64,000 nt of DNA from Macrocybe gigantea. Lineage: Eukaryota; Basidiomycota; Agaricomycetes; Agaricales; Callistosporiaceae. The stretch is from positions 1-64,000 of the forward strand of contig SJRY01000113.1 of assembly GCA_011319805.1 (NCBI GenBank), read 5' to 3'. Below, piece after piece: positions 57,493-64,000 of this stretch; positions within the stretch are counted from its first letter, which is position 1; each line of letters begins with the position of its first letter. Position numbers and translations under genes: made by a program. The notes under the pieces are model-generated. The model had not been told where the DNA came from and did no database searches. It saw only the letters and a program-made list of their open reading frames with translations.

Positions 57493-59768
57493 ATGATCCA
57501 TCTGACGACAGCGCTTCTGACCTGGTTTACGGTGGCTCAGGCCATCGGACCGAACGGCAACTTGCATATCGTCAACAAAAATATTGCACCAGATGGGTTT
57601 TCGCGCTCGTAAGCTCCAGTATTTTGTCCGTCACTGCACACTGATTGTGTCGCAAGGGCTGTGTTAGCTGGAAGTACGGCACAGAATGCTGCATTTCCGG
57701 GTCCTCCCATCACCGGGTTCAAGGTTAGTCCCAACTCGCCTGTCGTTGTTCAAGCCTACAAGTGATAATGCTCGTTAGGGGAATACGTTCAGTCTCAATG
57801 TTATTGACTCCTTGACAGACACGACCATGCTGCGAAGCACAAGCATTGTGAGCCGAGGGCCTCCATTTCTCAATATCGTACTTTGACCATTCGTTCAGCA
57901 CTGGCACGGCTTGTTCCAAAAAGGGTCTAGTTGGGCTGACGGACCCGTTGGCGTTACTCAATGCCCCATTGCACCAGGCCATTCATTCTTATATCAATTT
58001 AAAGTCCCAGATCAGGCGGGCACTTTTTGGTATCATTCCCATTATTGTAAGCATTCTCAGTCTATAGGCGAACGTACTAGAACTGACTCGGAAGCTAACC
58101 GTAGCTACGCAATATTGCGATGGACTGCGAGGAGCATTTGTTGTATATGATCTCTTGGATCCACACAGAGCCAGGTATGGTCTTTTCAAATGCTTCTTTG
58201 CCTGGCTTCCGTAACACTTCGAATTCTAGATACGATATCGATGATGGTATGTTAGAATTCCTTCAGTTTACATTATGACATTAATTCAACGTCGTCTTTC
58301 AGCTCTACCATCATTACGCTAGCTGATTGGTATGTCCCACTGGACAGTATTCTCTTCAATTCTCATATGCATTTCAGGTACCATATTCCTGCACGTTCTG
58401 CGGGTTGGTCCCGACTGCGGACTCCACTCTTATCAATGGCAAAGGACGCTATGCTGGCGGGCCGACAAGTCCATTGACCGTTATTAAAGTCGTAAAGGGA
58501 TTGCGATACCGTTTTCGGTTGGTCTCCATCTCCTGTGATCCCAATTTCACCTTTTCTATCGACAATCATACCATGGTAAGGACTCTTCTTGCTTCATTCT
58601 CTTACCTAGTTCTGACTATTCACAGACCGTAATCGAAGTCGATGGAATTAATGTTCAGCCCGTGACAGTTGACTCCATCCAGATATTTGCGGGCCAACGC
58701 TATTCTTTCGTGTTGAATGCCAATCAACCCATCAATAATTACTGGATTCGCTCCACCCCGAATATTGGAGGCCAAGGTTTCGACGGCGGCATCAACTCGG
58801 CCATCTTGCGATATCTTCTGGCACCGAATAAGGATCCAACGACTGCACAAACACCTAGCACAAGGCCGCTGCAAGAGACGGATTTGCACCCGCTGACGGG
58901 AGCTGGGGCACCTGGGCTGCCTCAGCCTGGAGGGGCGGACGTCGCTATCAACTTTGACATCGCTTTCGATTTCACACTTTGAAGTTCTCAATGAACGGCG
59001 CTGTATTTACACCTCCGACTGCCCCCGTTCTCCTCCAGATTTTGAGCGGCGCGAGTACCGCTCAGGATCTGCTGCCTCCTGGCAGCGTTTATCCCCTGCC
59101 GCCCAACAAAGTCATTGAATTGTCCATACCGGGAGGCTCTATTGGTAGCCCTGTGAGCACATCCGAATACTTTTCCCCTCCATTTCCAAACTGAAACATC
59201 CAAAAGCATCCATTCCACCTTCATGGCGTAAGTGCTATTCTATTATTAGTGAAGCTCTTTTTTATAGCCCAAATAGCATGCATTCGATGTCATAAGAAGT
59301 GCCGGCAGCTCCAACTACAACTATGCCAATCCAGTCGGTTCATTTTCCAATCTTTCTTCCTCAATTGACTTGCCCCCCCCAGGTCCGTCGTGACGTCGTG
59401 TCCACTGGTCTTGCTGGCGACAACGTGACAATCCGCTTCAAAACGGACAACGCTGGTCCATGGATATTACACTGGTTCGTCACTCCGCTTCCCAGACCGT
59501 CAAAGAACCTAACATCTGTTTTCAGCCACATCGATTGGCATCTTGAAATGTAATGTTTTATGCTCAGCGCGACGTCTACAAGGCTCATTTAATTTCTCAG
59601 TGGCCTGGCTGTGGTATTCGCAGAGGATATCCCGACTGTTGCGAAACAGAAGCCACCTAGTGAGTTCTCTTCGTCAGGCTGATCATGGCTGCCGTTGCTT
59701 ACAGGATTTTAGAATCCTGGGACAACCTCTGTCCCATCTACGATGGCCTGCCTTCAGACCAGCTGTAA
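57493..59768 (+). CDS. Secreted laccase 2; one-base frame change in exon encoding domain 2/3 linker
   Basis: ATG 57493 opens signal peptide [17 protein letters not shown] followed by [19 protein letters not shown]. Copper motifs in order: [22 protein letters not shown] (then intron, [10 protein letters not shown]), HPFHLHG (about 59,209-59,229) and HCHIDWHLE (about 59,526). [20 protein letters not shown] is shared with laccase 1. At about 58,977 FDIAFDFT is followed by a stop, while [13 protein letters not shown] continues in the -1 frame. Laccases 1 and 3 read smoothly across the same place, so one base is missing here. Ends GLPSDQL-TAA at 59766-59768. A working enzyme would be an extracellular phenol oxidase. 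The frame change may be an assembly error or a recent inactivation. Confidence 0.85.
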
Positions 59769-60019
59769 AGCCCCGACTCTGCGTGTCCGAGTCTGTGCTA
59801 CTGATTCGAGCACAGATCGGTTGTAACAATAATTTTTAATAAACAATACTTGCCCGTGCCAATCCGATAATATATTGGCGTGCATTCCTCTCTCATATGT
59901 TATGGACAATGACCAGCGCGGAATAGTGTTGTTCCCTTGTTTATGGATGATACCGTTATTGTTTGGCTTCATGCATCCAATCACGAATCGTGTCCTCGCA
60001 AATCATCGACATCTCCGGG

Positions 60020-61469
60020 ATGAAACTATTATCTATCAACGACCTTCTGTCAAATGATCTCTCCCCGAAGCTCAACAGGATGCTGTGAAGCAGCAACTAT
60101 CCCATTATCGTCAGGCTTTTTCGACGGTCACGCTGGAAATCGCAGAACTAGAGCGTCGGCTGAAGGAGAAACGCGTGCTGGAGGCGGAGCTGAAGTTGAG
60201 CATTGAAGCCTGCAAAACAGCCATTGCTCCTCACAAGATTCTCCCTCCGGAGCTCCTACGCAAGATCTTTCTGCAAGTTGGGCAAGGCCGAACTCTCACA
60301 CTCAAAGAGAACCCACTGGTGCTTTCCCATGTGTCATCTCGATGGAGGTCCATTGCAAGGGGCACGGTCGAGCTATGGGAAGGAGATCTTGAATACGTGA
60401 TGAAACCTTGGCGTAGTCAGCAGAATTTGCAATATCTGGAGTTCGCTGGCGAGGCCCTGAACCTTAGCGAACAAAGTGACGGCTTCGCTCTTTGACTGTC
60501 ACATTCTGCATCCGGAGGTCGTGCGATACGATTTTGAGTAACGCGTTTATCTCGTTCCTCCGCGCTCATTCGCACCGCTTTCACTCTGTCGGTGTTGTCA
60601 CGGACGGTGTTCACTTCTATATACTCAAATCCCTCGCCGAAGTGCCCTTTCCGAACCTGGAGAGGTTGTCCTAGCAGACGACAATACCGAAGTTCCCGTG
60701 TTATCGAAACGCCTCACGTCCGTCTGCCACCCGTCGTCTCCGCTCAAACACTTGGAAATTGGTGGTATTTCACTTGACGATGTCCCGCTAGAACACCCGT
60801 GGTCGCGTTTGACGCACCTCTGTCTGCTGAACGGCCCTCACCAACGACCAATGAATATTCTCGCAGTCTTGGCGGAATGCCATGACCTCGTTCATTGTCA
60901 CATCGATTTTTCGGACGTCGCTCCACCGGACACACTCCCCGTTGCACTTCCGGGTCTTCGAACGCTTATCCTTGTTCAGTACGGGTCGATTGCCTTCCTG
61001 GACTACATCGTCGCGCCAAAGCTCCTCGAATTAGACTGCGAATTCAGGTTCGGGAACGTCCTACAATCTCTCTAGAGGCGTTTTTGGCCCGCTCCATGTG
61101 CAGCTTGGAGAAGCTGGTGCTGCCGTCGTCTTGCGATTTGGAAACCATACATGGCACGATTCCACGCATCCCGCACTCGACATATCTCGAACGATGAGAA
61201 CTTGCGACCTCACGCCATTGCGACACTTCTGCATGCAAGAATTGTTCCCTGCCTGCCGGATCTTAACGATTTCCGCCATGCCGTCCATCATCAAGCCCGC
61301 TCTGAGGATGCTGCACCTTCATCTTGAAAATGCACGTCAATCTGGAGCACCTCGTCCCCTACGTTTGCTACGAATCGTATATGCCAACTCAAGATTTCCA
61401 CCTGATCTCGATAAGCACTTGGATCAGATACGAAACATAGGAGTAGAGGTCCAGTTGATATGTGAATAG
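60020..61469 (+). CDS. F-box/LRR-like protein 3 with five successive frame changes
   Basis: ATG 60020 (MKLLSINDLLSNDLSP), then in the next frame AVKQQLSHYRQAFSTVTLEI, a coiled coil, and the F-box IAPHKILPPELLRKIFLQVG with LSHVSSRWRSIARGTVELW. This order (N-terminal coiled coil, F-box, LRR) is typical of Agaricomycete F-box proteins. The LRR half (LKHLEIGGISLDDV, LRTLILVQYGSIAFL, MCSLEKLVLPSSCDL, LRMLHLHLENARQSG) continues to TAG at 61467-61469. Frame moves by -1 near 60,065, 60,490, 60,672, 61,050 and 61,190, each equal to one lost base. A gene with this many breaks could be dead, but the uniform direction suggests systematic read deletions. Function as an SCF adaptor is inferred from the domain. 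Confidence 0.55.
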
Positions 61470-61602
61470 GGTGACGGTTCTTATTCAATAACTATAGACA
61501 ACGCTTCCACATCGAAAATATATACCCTCTTTAAATATTGTCCATTGTGATGTGGGCAATGTCCTTTCCTTACGATTCCGCTCAAGACAACGAGCGCATT
61601 TC

Positions 61603-63931
61603 TTAATCGGTGCAAAGCTGGTCCCACGCAGCTGCAATCGATGTGAGACTTGACTGTATAACAACAAATTAAAGACACATACTAGGATGGGTGGAGTTGC
61701 CGATGGTGTCAGGGTCCTCAGCAAAGACAACAGCGAGACCGCTAAAATATTCGTGATGGGCTTTAGAATTGGAATCAAACTCAAATAACTGCTTACATTT
61801 CCAAATGCCAGTCAATGTGGCTTAAGAGGGAGCGTCATCGATGGTCGTTTGCACATTCAGAATACAGGCACGCACCAGTGAAGGATCCAAGGCCCAGCGT
61901 TGTTGGTGGTGAAACGGATGGTAACGTTGTCACCGGCAACACCGGTGGAGACAACGTCACGGCGAACCTGTAACCATGTTCAGGATTACACAAGCAAAAA
62001 GAGGCGAAAAAATACTGACAGGGTTGTCGTAGTTGTAGTCAGAGCTACCGGCGCTTCGTACGACGTCGAAAGTGTGCTGTAAAAATCAGAACTCATTAGA
62101 GCCGACACATGAGCAGAGAGAGCGAGAGATGCATACGCCGTGCAAGTGGAACGGGTGCTATGTAGGATAATGTTAGCTAGAATTGCACATGAGAAGGTGT
62201 ATAAATATTCCTCACAGGACTGCCGACGGAGCCTCCAGGAATGGACAGTTCGACGACGCTGTTGGCAGGTAGAGTGTAGACGCTTCCGGTCGGCAACAAG
62301 TCTTGGGCAGTGCGAGCACCACTGAGAATCTGCAAGAGGACTGGGGCGGTAGGCGGGTCAAAGACGGCATCGTTGATCGAGAATTTCAAGGTAGTGAAGT
62401 CGAACGCGATGTTAAGGTTCAGGGTGACATCGGCGCCGCCCTGGATGGGGCTGCCCGGTGCACCGGGGTTCTCTAGCGGGTGGAGGTCGGTCTCCTTCAA
62501 GGTGTTGGTGACAGAGACGTTCGTGGTCGGGTCAGCCTCGTCTGCGCCGCCGTAGCGGAGGATGGCAGAGTTGATACCACCGGCAAAGTCCGTGCTGCCA
62601 AGGTTGGGGTTCGCGCGCACCCAGTAGTTACCGACGTCCTGGTTCGCTTCCAAAACGAAGGAGTAGCGCTGACCCGCGAAGATCTGGATCGAGTCGACAG
62701 ACACGGGTTCGACGTTGACGCCGTCCGCTTCGATGACGGTCTGGACACGCGCAAGTCAGGCTGCAGATCCCTCAGTGCGAACGAATTTTGTTCCACTCAC
62801 CAAGGTGTGACCATCAATGGAAAAGACGTAGTTAGGATCACAAGAAATTGAAACGAGACGGAAGCGGTATCTCTTCCCCTTGGTCACGTTGATAACGGCC
62901 AAGGCAGTTGTATTACCCTCTGCAGCACGACCGAGACCGTTGATCAAAGTCGAATCAAAAGTAGGAACAAGGCCAGCAGAGGGCGCCGGGGTGTGATACC
63001 TGGGAAACCACCTTAGAACCGGATAGGCTAGCGCAATGTTAAAACAACAACTGACCAATCTGCCAAGGTGATGATGGTCGATTCTAGTCGGTGTATCAGT
63101 GGGATCGTGAGAATTGAGAAAAGTTTGGAAAAATAAGCGAACCGTCGTCCACATCATACCTGTCAAGGCGCGTTGGTTGCATTAGAATTTCTCCACTTTG
63201 ATTGACAGATTTTCCTTACAGGGATGCATGGGGGTCGTTCGGATCATAAACAACCAAGGCGCCCCGAAGACCGTCGCAATATTGAGTAGCTTGTGAACGA
63301 TCGAAGCAGTGAGCGAGGAAGGACGGCTGCTGATAGCGGGGTGTGACTCACACAAATGAGAGTGATACCAGAAAGTGCCAGCTTGATCCGGGACGGAGAA
63401 CTGGTACAAAAAGGAACTGGACGGCTTGATAGGGCACTGAGTGACTCCAACAGGGCCATCAGCCCAAGCAGAGCCTTTCTGGAACAACCCGTGCCAATGC
63501 TGCATGGCGGACAAACGTATGATTAATATCATCTAGCCGTGATTGAAAAAGCGACTGACGATGCTGGTCTCGGTCAACATGGTTGTGTCAGTCAACGCAT
63601 CTATAACGTTGAGCTGGAAGGTGTCGCCCTTGGAACGAGTCATTTAAGCTCTCTGCGGAAACGGAAGAAAGAGATCGAGCCACCTTCGTGCCGGTGATAG
63701 GAGGACCGGGGAAGGTCGCGGAATCGGCCGCGGCACCCGCCAAAACAGCGCTAGAGTGCAAAGGTCGCCAGTCATCAGCAACGCGCCAAGTCAGTCAAGG
63801 AAAAAGACAAACGAGCGCGTAAAGCCATCAGGAGAGATATCAGCATTTACGATGTGAATGTCTGCGGTCGGGCCGATCGCAGCGTAGCTGGCGGACGCGA
63901 CAGACAACAAGGAGAGTGCTTTCAGGAGCAT
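61603..63931 (-). CDS. Secreted laccase 3
   Basis: ATG 63929-63931 opens signal peptide [17 protein letters not shown] before [20 protein letters not shown]. Copper-binding motifs: [16 protein letters not shown] (about 63,500), WYHSH, HPFHLHG across an intron near 62,150, and HCHIDWHLE with the Cys codon split by an intron (about 61,830). [20 protein letters not shown] and [20 protein letters not shown] read through without frame change. The last exon gives [11 protein letters not shown] at 61603. About 520 residues, full-length for a white-rot laccase. Intron positions parallel those of laccases 1 and 2. It lies on the opposite strand to laccase 2 with an F-box gene between. Its promoter is cut off by the window end, only 69 bases of upstream sequence being visible. 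Confidence 0.92.
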
Positions 63932-64000
63932 CTTTTCTTTCCCTCTGAAGAGTCTGAAAAGCTGCTGTAGAGAAATGAGTGACTGGTGAAGACGAGCTCT

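Noticed and set aside
1..64000. CRISPR arrays, tRNA or rRNA genes, prokaryotic operons
   Set aside because: Eukaryotic intron-rich sequence; no repeat-spacer pattern, no rRNA core sequence and no convincing tRNA T-loop/A-box pair seen by eye.

Overview
This window is nuclear DNA from a filamentous basidiomycete, almost certainly a wood- or litter-decaying Agaricomycete. The reasons are dense short GT-AG introns (about 45-70 nt), secreted laccases with all four copper motifs, an aryl-alcohol-oxidase-type GMC enzyme, many F-box proteins, and a TET/JBP-like dioxygenase of the kind expanded in mushroom genomes. The species cannot be fixed from sequence reading alone.

Bases 1 to about 20,900 are an accessory, mobile-element-rich block. 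It opens inside a decayed Helitron-type PIF1 helicase fused to a ubiquitin-peptidase-like domain (1-2774). There follow a TET/JBP-like 2-oxoglutarate dioxygenase (4205-5368, -), a head-to-head pair of paralogous unknown genes (5711-6448 - and 6878-7664 +), a KDM3/JHDM2-type JmjC demethylase (7864-9984 +), a JmjC-like cupin protein whose iron ligands appear lost (10830-13098 +), and several multi-exon proteins of unknown function (13279-13927 +, 14209-15476 -, 16290-18929 +, 19196-20310 -, 20526-20888 -). Splice sites are mostly intact, but in-frame stops occur at 22, 1650, 9012, 10806 and 19664. A Helitron helicase beside a TET/JBP-like enzyme and JmjC proteins is the most unusual feature of the window.

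From about 21 kb the style changes to GC-richer housekeeping genes: vacuolar membrane protease PFF1 (-), a NOL8/Nop8-like nucleolar RRM protein (-) sharing a short divergent promoter with nucleoporin NUP53 (+), then an FAD monooxygenase (29491-31494 +), a GMC/aryl-alcohol oxidase (31780-34072 -), snRNA cap trimethylguanosine synthase TGS1 (35890-37188 +) and ESCRT-I subunit VPS28 (38741-39678 +).

From 42 to 64 kb three secreted laccases (42499-44825 -, 57493-59768 +, 61603-63931 -) are interleaved with three F-box proteins, a HUA1-type protein and a seven-TM protein. With the nearby GMC enzyme (potential H2O2 supply) this resembles a lignin/phenol oxidation neighbourhood. Many right-hand genes, including NUP53 and HUA1, carry isolated one-base frame changes, mostly apparent deletions. 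This pattern points to assembly indels at least as much as to real gene decay, so pseudogene calls are tentative throughout.
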